Shown: positions 1-13,453, counted from the first letter of the stretch. The stretch: DNA of 64,000 nucleotides from Golubevia sp. BC0850 (GCA_012976225.1 JAAVVG010000008.1:868001-932000), one strand, 5' to 3'. Made by a program: numbers and translations. Notes: generated by a model not told the origin, from the letters alone.

Positions 1-328
1 CTATCACGTTGAGGAGATGGCGAACATTTCCTGCTGCTTCCAACTTCTTCGTTTCGATCGAAACCCTTTTGAGACTGCTGCAGGACTTTTCGTCGAAAAG
101 ATCTAGCAGAAAATTTGACCAGTTCGGGTGATTGTCGTTTTCTTGATGAAATTCGAAGATCCTCCAGAGCGATGGGTGAGCTTCTAGCATCTCAAACCAC
201 GATTTGCACACACTTCTCGACTTGAGGATGTGGAGTGAGTAGAGATTCGAGATTACCAGATATAGAAGCTCTGGAGCGAGCTTAGAAGTCAAGTTCTGAT
301 CCTGCTTTGTTGAAAGACTGGCGGGCAT
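1..328 (-). CDS. F-box protein, 5' part only (runs off left edge)
   Basis: The minus strand is open from an ATG at 326-328 to position 1 (109 codons) with no stop. After about 15 residues the protein has an F-box: LAPELLYLVISNL, then KSRSVCKSWFEML and SLWRIFEF. F-box proteins bind Skp1 and bring substrates to SCF ubiquitin ligases; this part shows no substrate domain yet. The layout, F-box then a charged stretch then KSCSSLKRVSI, matches the broken gene at 49.9 kb, so the two are probably paralogs. Just upstream of the ATG is a likely 5'-leader intron (GTGAGT near 411, TTTTCAG ending near 331). The frame above that intron soon meets stops, so this ATG is taken as the start. The rest of the gene lies outside the window. 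Confidence 0.7.
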   Translation of the reverse strand, partial: MPASLSTKQDQNLTSKLAPELLYLVISNLYSLHILKSRSVCKSWFEMLEAHPSLWRIFEFHQENDNHPNWSNFLLDLFDEKSCSSLKRVSIETKKLEAAGNVRHLLNVI

Positions 329-1421
329 GACTGAAAAGAGAGAAAGACAGGGGAACAGAGGTCCTGTGAGCATCTCTGATGCCCGAATCTCCTGTTAAAG
401 AACTCACTCAATTCAATAATGAAACCAAGTGTGCCCAAAGTTCCGATGTCTTTGGTGGTGGAAGGACTGGCGCCGTTTCAAGTCTAGAAGGCAAGGGATG
501 AAAGGCCGAAAGTCAGCTGAAGCGCCGCAGAGTTTCGCTTGATCACATTGACTCCCTCACCTTCCAAGGGAGCTTAGTATCTTCCTAGAAATATGGTTTG
601 GGAAGAGAAAGAAGAACAAAGGTAGAGAGATCTTTTAAAGTCTCGGAGAGGGACCCTCCCGGTCTGGAACCGGTAAGGTCGGAAGGTGAAGGAGAGACGT
701 TTGATTCTCAAAATCTTGTCAAGTGAAACGTGACTAGGAGCAGAAATACTGAGAGGGTGCGGGTGAGAGATGGAGTGGAACCGTGCTGAAAGTACCTTCA
801 GTAGACAAACGCTAGCGTTAATCAATTCGAATAAATATACTCTTGTCTCTGGTTTTGTCTCGAGCTAAATTGAGTTCATGGTCGGTATATATGCTCGTTT
901 CACTCGCAAAGATGGAAGGTCACACATCGAAGAAAGGAAACAATGAGGTGAGATATCCTTCATCAAGATTATATATCATCAACGAAACTGAGACGGAAAC
1001 GCACGATTAGTTTGATTTCGAGAGTTAAGTTAAGAGAACTACAGAGAGAAGTGTGAGTGAGAATCTGAGATACAGAGAGAGAATAGGATCTACAGTATAA
1101 GTTCTTAAAATTCTTGAAGAAGAACGTGAGATGGGAGCGAGGAGAATGGCTTGAAATTGGAAAGTCGACGGAAGTTGAGGTGCGAGAAAAAGAACGTGAA
1201 TTCTGAATGTGACGATGGCGTTGTTTCGCATTGAAGAAGAAGAGGAGAATGATCGCATCAAAGAAAAGGTGACGAAAGGGAGAGAAAAGAGGAGAGAAAA
1301 GAGGAGAGAAAAGTGCAGAATGACCCGCTTTCTTGAGCTCTAAGGTTACAACATGACTGATCTTGACGAAGGAAGGTGACGATATAGAGAGTTAGAAGTG
1401 AAAGCGAGAATAAGGGATTTG
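329..1421. other. Intergenic: F-box leader side and Ira 3' flank
   Basis: No convincing coding sequence on either strand. The left part holds the leader and promoter of the minus-strand F-box gene, including the probable leader intron at about 331-411. The right part is the 3' flank of the Ira gene, which ends at 1422. A purine-rich 12-bp tandem repeat lies at 1278-1312. Confidence 0.5.
1278..1312. repeat. 12-bp purine tandem repeat, about three copies
   Basis: The unit GAGGAGAGAAAA is repeated about three times (first copy GGGAGAGAAAA). It lies about 110 bp beyond the Ira stop codon, in the presumed 3' UTR or spacer. Confidence 0.8.
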
Positions 1422-4400
1422 TTAAGCAGTTCCAGCGTCGATCAGACCACCCAGCAAAGCAGTTGAGAGTTTCGCTAGGGTGAGTCGCTTCTCGTCGTCC
1501 AGAGAAACGAAGGCACCGCAATCCAGGAGAGAAGCATAACCACTCTCTTCAAGGAAAGCGATGGGACCACCTCTCTTTGCAGTCTCGACCAACTGAGCGG
1601 CAAAGACTGGCTCCGAGACTCCGATGTGAGCGATTGTCTGGACGGCTTCAAGGATGTGAGCAGACTGAGAGTTGACGAAGACCTCTCGCATACCTGGAGC
1701 TAGTGATTCATAGCTGGGAAGAGAGAAGATAAGAAAATGAGATGTTGAATCAGTGGGGCTGTCGATTTGATGCAAGGTCACAATAATACTCACAGAATCG
1801 ACACGATCGCAGGAGCTTCGATGGCAGAATCCGCCAAAAATCTGTAGAGCAGCAATCTCTCGGCATCTGATTCCGCATACTGTAGGAGACTTGCGGCTAA
1901 AGTGACTACCAGCAAAGCGATCTTGTTCTCAGGGGCGTTGAGATGTTGATAGAGACTGTTCTGACCTTGTTTCCTTTCCAGAACGGCTGTCTCGCAAACC
2001 TCTTCGCTAGCACCTGCCATTCTCAGAAGCTCTCCGAACTCCTCCGGTCTGGTAGCTGTTGGAAGCAGACCGACGAAGAACCCCAGCTGCGAGGTCGAGA
2101 TTCTGCCGTCTCTTGATCTGCTGTTTCCATCAGCGTCGATCGAGCTGAACCTGAGCATGTCTTGGAGGAAAGCGGTAGTGCAATCCTTAGTGCTTGGATG
2201 CCGAAGTCCTTTGACTAAGAGCGCTGCTACTCCGAAGGAGAAGTTGATCTCGAAGTCGACTCCCATCTCGTCGTCTAAACGACAAGCAGCGTCTCTGAAC
2301 TCGTACCTTGCGTCCAAGAGGAAACCGATGATGTCCGAGGTCCCTTCTTCAGCGGGGAGGTTCCTTGACCAGATGGTGGAGACGATGGAGTGCAAGAGAT
2401 CCACTCCAGCCTTGAAGAGAGGGATGTGACCGTATTGAACCATCGAGATCCCTAACCAGAACATTTGAGGGAGATAGCGAGATCGGTCCGGTAGAATCTT
2501 GACCACCTTACCTAGACAGGTGACGATGCTGATCATTGGTGCATCGTTTCCAAGACTTGCCCACTCGCTGATGCTTCCCCGAAGAGAGACCAGAATCTGG
2601 TAGAGAAGATCGTCGTCAATCTCTCCCTGGGCGAGACATCCGAGAAGGACGAAAGCTCTGGACTGGATGATAGGATTGTACTGGAAGGCTGTGCTAGTGA
2701 CTAGAGAGGTTAGACGAGCTCTCCAGCTGTTGGCGGTGTCAGTCGCTGGCGCTGCCATCTCAGCGATCTCGTACATGATCGAGGCCAGCTTCTCGATGGA
2801 GGCGTTGTCTGGACTCTCTCTGACGATTTCAGAAGAGGCACTGAAGGCGTTTCCAGGACCAGGAGGGAGACCAAAGAGAGAGCAGATCTCTTCGTCTGCG
2901 AACCTTGCCAGCAGAGCTCTGAGGCGATCTAGTCCGTCGACGGATTGGCCGTTCGTAACGACTCCGTTTCCATTAGCTCCGGTGCTCTTTGATCCAGAGA
3001 CAGTATCCGTATCAGGGCTGGTGACGTTCGAAGGCTCCTTCTTCCCTTCCCGCGGGTCCTCTGTGCAAAGAGAATGCATGAGATTGACTGCGGTTCCGTG
3101 AATCGAATGGCGAGTGGCGTTGCTTCCGTTCCCAGCGAGCAAGAGAATGACGTGAAGAAGCTCCGGGAGGTAGAGAAGCACCTCCAGTCGATTGGTGAAC
3201 GACAGCATCATGTTCATCCTGACCAGAGTGGCGATCTCCTTCCAAGCGGCGTTCTCGTGGAGATGAGCTACGGTGGGATTCTGAGCGGTCTTGGCGATGA
3301 CCTATTTCAGGAGAAGGGGAAAGATCAGAAACAACTCAGTTAGGAAGGAGCAGGCAGAGAGGTTAAATTCAGGCGTCGAACTCACTCTTCTCAATCGAGA
3401 CAGAAGCTTCCCGCGGAGGTTGATTGAAGCGAAAGAGACCATTGTGTCCAAGATAGCCTCGAAGCGTGGAGTATGAAGACCAGAGTCCATGGCAGCCTCC
3501 GAGAAGACCTCGATGAAGATAGGAATGAGATCGTCGAGCTTGCTGATCTGAGCCCAAACTCCTCTCTGCATGATAGCGTACAGGTCGGCTTGCTTGGTAG
3601 TGACGTTGATCAGGTGGCTGAGAATCTCCTTGATCCTCTTCTGATACTCTGCTTGCTGCTCTCGAGCCGTATGAGTGAACATGACTAGGTTGGAAAGCCA
3701 CGGAGCCATGTATTGAAGGCACATAGTCTTCTGCGAAAGAGTAGCTCTTTCGAATCCCTCGAAGAAAGAGAGCAGGAACTCCAAAGTCACCCCTGGAGCG
3801 GCAACAGCGAAGTCACGACTCAATTCAGAGACGAAAGACATCGTGTTAGCAGGTAAGGCTAAACCTTTAACTGCTAAAAGTCGCTTCCTAGCATTGCTAG
3901 CTCCGAAGTTGAAGGAAGTGGAGAGAGCACAGAGAAGCTCGTAAGCTGAGAGACGTAGCTCATAGTTGTCGCTGGTGATGTTGAGCATAGCCATGTTGAG
4001 GAGCGTTCCTGGGACGTCGCTCGGTAGGAGAGTGCGCTCCAGAGTCTTGGTGGTTCTGAATCGGGAAACTCGAGCTTTGGCTTGCCTCAAAGCCTGAACG
4101 ATCTCGGTACGATCTCTGCTGTTGAACAGATAAGAGATGGTTCCTCCTCTGCAGGTGACGAAGAAGGTGTTGTCGTCCCCTCGGATCGAGATGGCACGAA
4201 CGTCGTCGATCTCGGAGAGATGGAAGACCTCGTTGGTGTAAGCTGTCCTACCAGGCATGATCTCTTCAGCTTTGAGAGCGGTGATCTGAAGATGGTCTCC
4301 GCCAATTCTGAAAGAGACTGGAGTCAAAGAACGATAGTACCAGACCATGGTGATCTGATTGAAACGAATCTCAGAAGGAGCAGTCATCAGAGTGACAGTG

Positions 4401-7400
4401 TAAGGATCCAGAGCCATATTCCTTCGTTCGATGTAAGCCTCCAGCTCTGGAATCGAGTTGCAATAGGCGATGCTGAGCTGGGAAGTCTTCGAAGTGAGGG
4501 CTTCTTGACGAGCACCAGTAGGCATGTTTCGAGCTGCAGGGAACCAGCCTCGAGCGTAGAGCTTGGCAGTCGTGTTGACATTGACAATGATGATGTTTCG
4601 AAGATTGACGAGAATCTCGGCTGGGATCATGGAGCTGAAGTAGAGGAGCCATTGTCGTGGAGCGAGATGCTCTGGACAGAGTCCTGTCAAATCCAGCACC
4701 ACATCGAAGGGTCGACTCCGGCAGGTCTCAAAGCACTGTTGACGAAGATATGAGATTCCAATCAGAGAGCGTTCGGGTGGAAGAAGGAAAGGAAGAGCAG
4801 CTACTCACGTCTAGACAATGAAGAATCAGAGCCTCAAAATCGATTGTCTCTGCATTTTGGTTGCGAGCCATGTAGTAAAAGACAGCACGACCTCCCTTCA
4901 AAGAAAAGAAAGGAAAGAAAGTAAAGAAAAGGGAAAAGACGGTCAGCCCGGAAGAGGTCCCAAAAGAGACAAGCCGCGTAAGAACTCACCTTCGAGACAG
5001 GACCTTCCCAAAAGATCTTCTTGTACTTATCATCATCAACATTTCTCCCATTGTTCCTTCTCCTGAATTCAGCGTACGCCTGCTTTCCGTCGATATCAGA
5101 TCCACCGCTGAGGGCGAGAGCTGGCGTCTGATCGGTGGGAACATCTCCTGCCTCTGCCAGAACCTGACAAAGAGTCTCGTAGGTTCGCTTCGGGTCTCCA
5201 GGAGCAGCTGCACCAGGAGAGAAGGAGTCCACGATAGGACTGCGAGGAATGGAAGGGCTCCTAGTCAGAAGATCCTTACCGACCTTATCAACGTTGTCGT
5301 AGAGGAATTTGTGCAGCGCTCTCTGGTCTGCCTCGTCGATTCCATATCCGTAAGGATGGATTCCGTATCCAAGCGGCTGATCAGCAGCATGAAGACGATC
5401 CGGATCGGTCCTTGCATCCGAGACTTGATCGAGGAATGAAGTGACTTTCCAGACGTTGTTCTTGAGTAGGACGTTGAGAGAAGTCATGAAAGGTTCCTTG
5501 TGAGCAGGGAAGAGATTGTTACTTGCCAGAGTCTGCAAAGTCTTCGAGATGAGAAGTAGACCTCTCCTCAGTTCTTTTCCTGGTCCAGTGAGATTGATGT
5601 CGATGATTTGAGGAGCGACGATAGCAGGACTGATGAATCTCAAGAACATGAATCCACCGACTCCTTGGTACCTCGAGTTGGGGAACCTTGCATCCATCAA
5701 GGTTCGGATGTGTCTGCACAGCTCTCTGAGGACAGCAGGGACTCGGTGAGCAGAGCTACAGATCTGATCGATGAAGGCTTGGGCCATCTCCTCCAACCTC
5801 GCCTGATTGACGTGAACGTTCTCGCTTGGGTCGAGCTTCTGAGGATCGATCTCGAAAGAGTAGCCTCGTGGTTTTGAAGCCATCTCAGTGATGAGAGGAG
5901 CTATGATCGATCGAAGATACTCGTAGCCATGGGTTCGACCAAAGACGGAGAGTAGATGGGTTCTGAAGGAGTTAGATCTGAAGACCATCTCCTCGGAGGG
6001 AGTCCTCTCAATCTCTTCGGCTAGAGCAGCTTTAAGGAGCTTAATGATTCCTCCTCGAGAGTCGAAGATGCTGAGAAGAATATAGTCCATAGCGTCCACG
6101 TCGTAGCCTCGGCAGACCTGGCAGATGGAGAGGGCTAGGTGCATGTCGCTCTCGCAGATCAACTCGACCAACTTGCTTTGCTTTTGAGAAGCCGACAGCC
6201 TCTCGAGATCGTCGAAAGCAGCTCCCTGGTTGAGAACGTTGGTCATGATCTGCATGAACGCAGTTCGAATCCTCGCATCCTCGTGATAGGCTAGAGGAAG
6301 AGAGTGTTGAAGTCCACTATCTATGTTGGAAGCGAGAAGATTAGAAAGAGCGCGAATTGCTGATTCCTTGAGTGGACCAAGATCTCGCAGAGATGGCTTC
6401 GTGATCAACGACGACTTGCTATCAGTGGCAGAAGGATTGTGAGTTCTTTCAGCCGCCTCTTCCAGCAGTCTCGTTCGGTTGAGGGTCTTGATGAAGTAGT
6501 TGAAGTAGAGGGAGAACTGACGAGACTTGGCCCATTCCACCTTGTCGTCTAGAAGCAAAGCGTCGTCCGCTAGAAGTAGAGGTAGACGATCCAACAGGAT
6601 GGAGATCGTACGAAGACAGATGACGTCCAGATCACGTTGGAGACGACCCAACTTCTCATCTTGTGAATCCTCAGTAGAGTCAGAAGTCCAAGTGACGAGG
6701 GCTTGGAAGAGACGATTCCTGACTCGAAGCTCGTTGGTGAAAGCAAAGCTGCTCTTCCTCTTCATGAACGACTCGCAAAGCTGACAGAGAGTCGTCTTGA
6801 TCCTGAGAGCCTGCTCCTCTTTTCCCAGCGAGTTGACGTACTCGACGTAGAGCACCATCAGAGATCCGACGTCCACAGCTGCGGTAGCTTCAGTCATCTC
6901 CTCCATTCGATTCAAGACCATCTGAACTACTCCGATCGACTGCTCTACGAAGATTGTGAACACTTCGACTGCGTTGGGAAGTCCTGTCTCCTTGTTGAAG
7001 AAGTCGCTCAAGACAGCGTGAATCTGGCGGAAGAGAATTCCATTCAATCTCGGAGAGAGATCTAGACCTAGCGTCTCCTTGACTTTTTCTCTGACCCAAA
7101 CAGAGTCCGAAACCAGAAGATCGACCATCTCTTGCATGAACGACTCGACCAACGGGAGAGGAGCAGAGACGTCTGCGTAGTGGGAGGCCAAGAGGGAGGA
7201 ATCGATGGGTTGAGGTAGTAGAGCTGGGTCGTCGATGGCACAGGCTCCTCCGAAAGCTGCGAGGAATCCAGAAAAGTTATGCCATTGGGCAGCCTTGGCT
7301 CCAGAAGTGTCCTGATCCGCACTCTCCTCAGCGAGAGGGCGAGCTACGATCTGGGTGAGAGACCCCCATCGATGATAAGCCTCCTTCCAAGCGATGAGAC

Positions 7401-10400
7401 TCGGAGCAGAGGGGAGGTGGATGTCTCTGAGAAGAGCTCGAATCCTTTTCTGCTGGGCGATTCTTCCAGTCTGAACGAAGGTAGGATCAGCGAGCTCTGC
7501 GAAGAAGTTCGTCCAGTCCTGGGAGGGCTGGAAGGTTCCAGGTTCCATGAGATCTCGTATCGTGGAGTGAAGCCCACAGCATTGCATAGCAGCAGCACAG
7601 ACCTCAGTATGAGAAGAACAGACGATGAGTAGGAGAGCAACTTCAAGAGTGACGAGCTCAGCTTGACGCTCGGCGATGGTTGGAGCGAACGGGATCGACG
7701 CCTGCTTTGGATCGGCGATCTGTTGGAGAGAAAAGTACGAAAAGGAAGAGAGGTCAGATTGATTCGGTCAGAACAAGAAAAACGGATTCTTGCTGACACA
7801 TAAAATGTGCTCACCTTAGATTCGGTCAAGAACTTCTCCTTCCTTCTCTGCAGCCTTGTCAAGATGCCCAGCCAATGGCTCTGAAGAGAAGGCGATTCCG
7901 CAGCTATTATCTTCTCCGATACAATCCTGACTTGCTGACTAGCTAAACTAACAGTAGCATGGAGAGCATGGCGCATGAAATTGGCGACGTGAGGATCCTC
8001 CACTCGGTGGTCGAACAGAGTTCTCATAACGTCCAGACTGGCGCTTCGAAGAGATCCATCTCCTGGGACGTTCAGGACCTGACCTAAAGAGTAAACCAGA
8101 GCTAGGACGCTGTCTGTCTCGAGAGCAGCTTTGCTCATCAGGTTCGGATCCGAAAGACCAGCCTCTCCAGCTAGAGTCGAGAGAGCTACTCCTTGTTCGA
8201 AGCTCAATCCGTAGGATGCGGAGCTCAAATCGTAGCACCAGAGTTGTAGAATGGCTTGAAGCAGTTCCTGTCGTCCTAGAGCGTCTTCGGCGTTGGAGAG
8301 AGCCGATTTGCCTACTCCACGAATGATGGCGACCCGCCTGTCCGATTTGGGAGGTAAGCCGTTGGTCGATCCATCTTTCGGGTGTCGCAAGACTAGCTCC
8401 TTGAAGTTGTTCCTGAGTAATCGACTGATTTGAGGATAGATCATGCTCACGTCTGGATTCCAAGGAAGTCGACTCCTCTCGCTGGCCAACAAGACGCAAG
8501 CTCTGACCAAGACGACTTTGAAAGCGATGGGAGAGCTGTCTGCAGTGCAGACCGGAACCAGATCTCTAAGCGCCTTGTGAGGATCCAACCTGAAGAGAGC
8601 CACGAAGAGATCGATCATGAGACTAATTTCTACTTGCTTGTTGACTGTTGCTGAAGATCTCTGAGGATCGAAAAGCTTCTCCTTGAGCTCCCCTTCCAGG
8701 TCAGGAACCAGTAATCGTAATCCGGTCTCCGCTCGAGGAGTGCAGGTGGCAGCTTTGCAGATGTCGACGCAGCAGAGAGCTGCGATGTCACTGAGCTTGG
8801 AGTTTCGGAAGCTCTTCCTCAGAGTTTCTAAGAAGTTGAGCTTTTTAGCGACGCTACCGCTTTTCCTCCCATCTCCGACAGCAGCTCTACTGACAATGTC
8901 AGGACAGAGGATCAGCAGAGCAGTCATCATTGGCCAGAAGACGAGTTTCTTCTTGGTGGACTCCGCTAGGGAGTGGACGTGATCGAATAGCAAATCGGGT
9001 CCTCCTTCGAATCTTCGACTGCTTGAGAAGAGATGAGCGAACTCGGATGGGTGGTATTGGATCCAAGACCAGATCGTTCGTCGCACTACCAGTGACATGG
9101 TTTGCTGAGCCGTCCTCTTGAGGTGAAGGAAGGAGGTACAGAGTTCTTGGATGATGGATCCTAGTCTCGCTCGTTGGAGATCAGCACACTCCACCAGCCT
9201 GAGTTCCGCAGTGTTAGGGAACTCTTCTCCAGTGCTGCTCAGATACGCCAGCCTGTTCCTGATCCTGGCATGAACCACAGCCCAGTTACTTGCAGAAACG
9301 TAGAAGATGACCTGACTGGCTTGTCGATAGATGCTAGTGACTAGCCCATGAAGGGTGTCAATTGCTTCGTTCTCTTTCATGTTTCCAAAGGGAGATTTCC
9401 ATTGATGTTCATCGAATCGTGGATTGGCGTCTTTCTCAGCCTGAGAAGCACCAGCAGGAGCTAGCTCGAAAGGTGACCAACTGGGAGGGAAGGTTGGATA
9501 GAGAACACAGAGAGAGGTTCCATTGGCGAGAGAAAGAGCTGCTAGTGAAAGCCCATCTTCTCCCTCTCCTTTGTTGGCTGCAGAATTGTCATCCTCTCTG
9601 GACTTTCCATATGCCTTGGAGGAATCGTTGGGAGCCCTGAGATCTCGGAGCGATCGATCAGAGGGAGCACTCCTTGCAAAGCCACCTCCTTCCGTCTTTC
9701 CTGAACTTGACTCTCCGCCTCCAGAGGCGTTGGCGAGAGCTGTGTCTTCTCTTGCTACGCTCTGACGAAGATATTGCGTCACCACTCCTAATAGATACTT
9801 GGCTAGTGTGTCGTCCATGGGAGGGGGATCGTCCCATCCTCGAGGAATGACATCTGGAGAGGATCGATGAGGTAGAGCCGGGTCCTTTTCCGGATCGTTG
9901 TCGTGAGAGGTACATCTCCAGTGATGGATAAGACATGCTGCTAGAACCTTGAGCATGAAGAGTTGCGATTGGAGAACTGGGATACCGACTTCCACTTCCG
10001 GAAGCATCCCGGAGTTCTTGAAGAGGGAGGGAGCAGGAAATGCGAGCGTCAGTCTCCGACCGAGCTCTTCAGGTCGTCGTTCAGCTTTGATGCACTCTAT
10101 CAGCATACACTCACCCTGTTGAGACCTTCCAAAGCGTACAAGAGCTCTTTCACCACTCCAGCCAGCTGATGTCTACTGAGAGCGACTAGATTGGCAACGC
10201 AGGATCGAGCGAGCTCTTCCTCCTCGAGAGTTGAGAGTCTCCAGCCTGAATTGCAAGGCACCTGAGGAAGAAAAATATGAAAATGAGGAGACAGAGCAAA
10301 GTCGGTCAGCTTTCAAGGAGTGGCTTGGAACACAAGAGAGGTTGCGAACTTTGAGGATTTAGGGAGGCTTGTCCTCTTCCAGCTCGCCTCTTCCTCTCTG

Positions 10401-11447
10401 GCCGGCGATCACCATTCCGCTATCATAACCATTCTAGCTCAATACTTCGATTCTCTGTTCCTCCAGCAGCTCTTAGACTCACTCTATTGACCAGCCTCTG
10501 AACCACACTCGCGATCAACATTTGACTTGCACCTCCCACTCCAGCTGTATAAGCAGTTGAACCAGGGATACTGCTACCTCCATTGCCCACATTAGGATTA
10601 GGGCTAGTTGAATTCGAAGTGGGATTGCTGTTCCCCTTTTGATAGTCTTGATTGTTGAGTGCATTCTGATGAAGAGATTGGTTCAAATGGGCGCCATGAC
10701 CAGTAGACCAACTACCTCTTTCAGGACTAGTTGGAGAAGTGACAGAATTTTGATGATGACTTGAGAAAGGTAAAGAAGTTGTACTAGAATCGTAATGCTT
10801 GGTTACTGGATTGGGATGATAAGTTGCAGTTGAACCAGAGATTGAGGCTTGAGCTTGATGAACAGAGTTAGATCCTCCTCCTCCTCCAGTTGAGTGATTG
10901 TTACTAGGAATCATGATACCATCCCGTGTACCGATTCCAGAAGAATGAGAAGTTGCATGAGATAAGGAATGAGAATGGAAAGAGGTAGTAGATCCTGCTG
11001 CTCCTACTCCATTCCCATTGCCAGCAACTCCTCCTGCTCCTGCAGAGGTTCCAACCCCTACCGCTTCGTGACTGCTATAAGAAGCAGCCATTGAAGAGGT
11101 GGAAGTTCTCTTTGAAGGAGAAGTTGGACCAATCCCAGTCTGATTGGAATTTGGCGGTCTGCTGAAAGAAGGGGACCTCTTGTGAAATGATGGGAATGCG
11201 ATCTTAGGCCAATTGAATGATGGGAAGTTGAGGAGTTGGTTGAGATAGAAGAGAACTTGGAACTCGTTATTGGATAGAATAGATTGAAGAGTTGCGTTGA
11301 TGATGGATGAGAGGACAAGAGATGGCGCCCTGGGGATGACGGGAAGAACAAAGACGAGTGTCTTAGAGAATCTTCTTCTTCTTCGTTGGCTCTAAGCTCA
11401 ATTCAAGAGATATGATTCAATATTATATTTACCTCAGAGGTTCTCAT
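1422..11447 (-). CDS. IRA1/IRA2: Neurofibromin/Ira-type Ras GTPase-activating protein
   Basis: This family speeds GTP hydrolysis by Ras and so damps Ras-cAMP/PKA signalling at membranes. Exons (transcript order): 11447-11433, 11391-10483, 10261-10115, 10016-7815, 7719-4990, 4895-4809, 4735-3386, 3301-1794, 1713-1422. Phases agree and the sum is 9240 nt, 3079 aa, close to yeast Ira proteins. The GAP domain is at about residues 1640-1850, with VFRSNSF (arginine-finger region) near 1673 and FLRFISPAIV near 1783. The Sec14-PH module follows at about 2000-2290 (GGRAVFYYMARNQ; PFDVVLDLTG), then a helical-repeat C-terminus. The N-terminus reads TLQSILSNNEFQVLFYLNQL, then a Gly/Ser/Asn-rich insert. 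The first exon is only 15 nt and is the least certain part. It lies in the same orientation as the RhoGEF gene beyond 14 kb. Confidence 0.93.
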
Positions 11448-13178
11448 CCGAAGGATTCAGAAGGGCTCGCGGATAGAAGAAGCAAAGAGACCTCGCAGTC
11501 TCCTCGATGAGCCTGCGAAAGAGCACTCACTTCAAGTCGAGACACTCTGACCCTCTTCTTTTGATCGGCTCAGGAGTGCTTTACGATGCTTACTTGAGAA
11601 GATAGGCGAAGAGAAGGAAAAAGAAGCAGGAACCTGACGGGAGGGAATCCTTCTAGCCCTCAGAACTTCTTGTCCTTAGGGAGCTTTGGCCAGCAGAACA
11701 GGCAAGAAGCCAAAAATATTCAGACTGCACAGAACCGAGAAAAGCGGAGCGAAAAGAGACATGATTACAGGAAAAGGGGAAGATGTCAAAGGGGAAAGAT
11801 GGGACAAGGTTGCTCTAATCGATAGGTTTGAAGCCTAGAACGAGGACCAATCTAGTTTGAATATATTTGTAGTTGTAGAGGTCTAGTTTGAAGATGGACT
11901 TGAGTGGGAAAGTAGAGAAGTCTTGTCTAGATTTTCTGCGTCTGAAACTGAATTGTGTCCGAATAAACCAATTGAAGAAGCTTCGATTAAGGACATCTCT
12001 CCTCAAAGCTCAAATGACTTAGTTTAGTCTGGTACGGAGTCAAAGACGATCTGTAGCTGCCTGAAAAACGAGGGCTGAACCGAGGAGAGGTCAGCCTGTT
12101 AGAGGGCCACATTGGTCGAAGGGGCGAAAGAGGTCGGAGGTCAAGACATGAGGTGTTGAAGAGCTGGAGTAATTCGGTAAGGAGGTCTAAAGAGGAGGAT
12201 GGTGAAGCCAACAGATGAGGAAAAGGAGAAAAAGGATTTACAAGAGTCAGGACAACACATTTTGGTTAGTGTTTGCGTGGCTGTTCAGACTGCTTCTTTC
12301 TATCTTTGAGGTTCTAAGGCATATACACTTCAATCCCTTCAACTGTTGTAGGTTAAGGTAAACGTCTTCCGCCCTCTACGGCTCAGATTTCACCCTTCAA
12401 AGGTCTCGTCGTCTGGAGTCGCAATGTTTTAAAGAGCCCTCACTCCCGGAAGCAAGTCGCAATCTGGAAGCGTCTTGAAGCCGTTTCCTTTTGATGAGTG
12501 TGGGGTCATTTGAACAGAAAGGAAAGTCAGAAAGGCTGTTGTAGTTGTAGGGCTCTCTGTCACTATTTCTTAATCACTCTTTGCTTTCTTTCACAATTGA
12601 TATTTCCTTGATTTCGAGAAGCCCTCTTGACTCTTCCAATCTCTTACACTGACAAGATTCCAAAGTGGTTTGGATCCTCAAGCTTAGCTCGGGAAACAGA
12701 AGTTCACAAAAGGTGATATGACGAGAGAGAAGTGAAGAGAAAAAGGTTCTGTCGATGAGTTCGTCACTTCATGTGTGTTTTCCTTGTATTCACGAGCTGG
12801 TCGATGGAATTGGTCAATTGAAATTTGTATGGCAGAATGCTTCGTCTTTGACTCAGCTTCTGCCCGAGCCTGGCTGCAATAGCACAATACCTGATGAAGC
12901 CGCAACCCGAGATAGCGTAGGAAACGGAGGAGAGAAAGCACTTCTCACTTTCATTGCCTCGGTGAATCGAGATCAATCCGAGGAATCGATGAAGAATTTT
13001 TCTTGTTAGGGACACCTTTTCTCTTCTCTTATTCTCAGCTCTCTTCGAGGATTCGCCTACTCTCAGTTGTCTGATTATCTCATCTATGGAGGATCTGAGG
13101 GAGGCGAGATCGTTGGAGGTGGAGAGTCGCTGACTCGATGTCGGAACCTTTTTCTTGTCCACTCTGCCTATCCACCAG
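11448..13178. other. Intergenic: Ira upstream region
   Basis: About 1.7 kb between the Ira start and the unknown exon at 13.18 kb. It should hold the Ira promoter and leader. Open frames on either strand lack splice support, clear homology or biased codon use. Part of 12.75-13.18 kb may hold 5' exons of the 13.2-kb gene, but I could not join them with consistent phases. Confidence 0.4.
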
Positions 13179-13453
13179 CCAAACACTGCCTCAACTTCTC
13201 TGGCAAAAACCTCAATTCAACCTCTCACACTTTATTGGTCGACTCAACCTGCTCCTTCAAAGATGACAAAGCTCAAACATCGAACTTCTGGGCCCTAGAC
13301 ACCTACTACAACTCTATAGGTTTCGTCGGTGCTCCAAAGGACACCCCAGCCGGAGATCACTACATCAGCATCTCCAGTACTGGCAGAGTACACTACAATC
13401 CAGGCAGAGCTCCAGAAGGCGTCACCGAATATTTCTACGGACCTCCTCACTAA
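13179..13453 (+). CDS. 3' exon of an unknown gene with strong codon bias
   Basis: The open frame ends at TAA 13451-13453 and has no in-frame ATG, so it must be a downstream exon. A good acceptor (TATCCACCAG) ends at 13178 and gives a 275-nt exon. The reading contains CLNFSGKNLNS, two cysteines, YYNSIGFVGAPKD and the C-terminus GVTEYFYGPPH. Codon choice is strikingly C-ending (TAC, AAC, TTC, GTC, GGC), unlike random frames here and like a highly expressed gene. I recognise no family. A small secreted or cell-surface protein is possible but is only a guess, since no signal peptide can be placed without the 5' exon. Confidence 0.45.

Noticed and set aside
574-1521. Minus-strand open frames downstream of the Ira stop
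   Set aside because: Low-complexity or non-ATG starts, no homology, no splice support; they fall in the Ira 3' flank.
12755-13186. Overlapping frames on both strands upstream of the 13.2-kb exon
   Set aside because: The minus frame begins with GTG, and the plus frame cannot be joined to the 13.18-kb exon in phase; codon use is unbiased in both.
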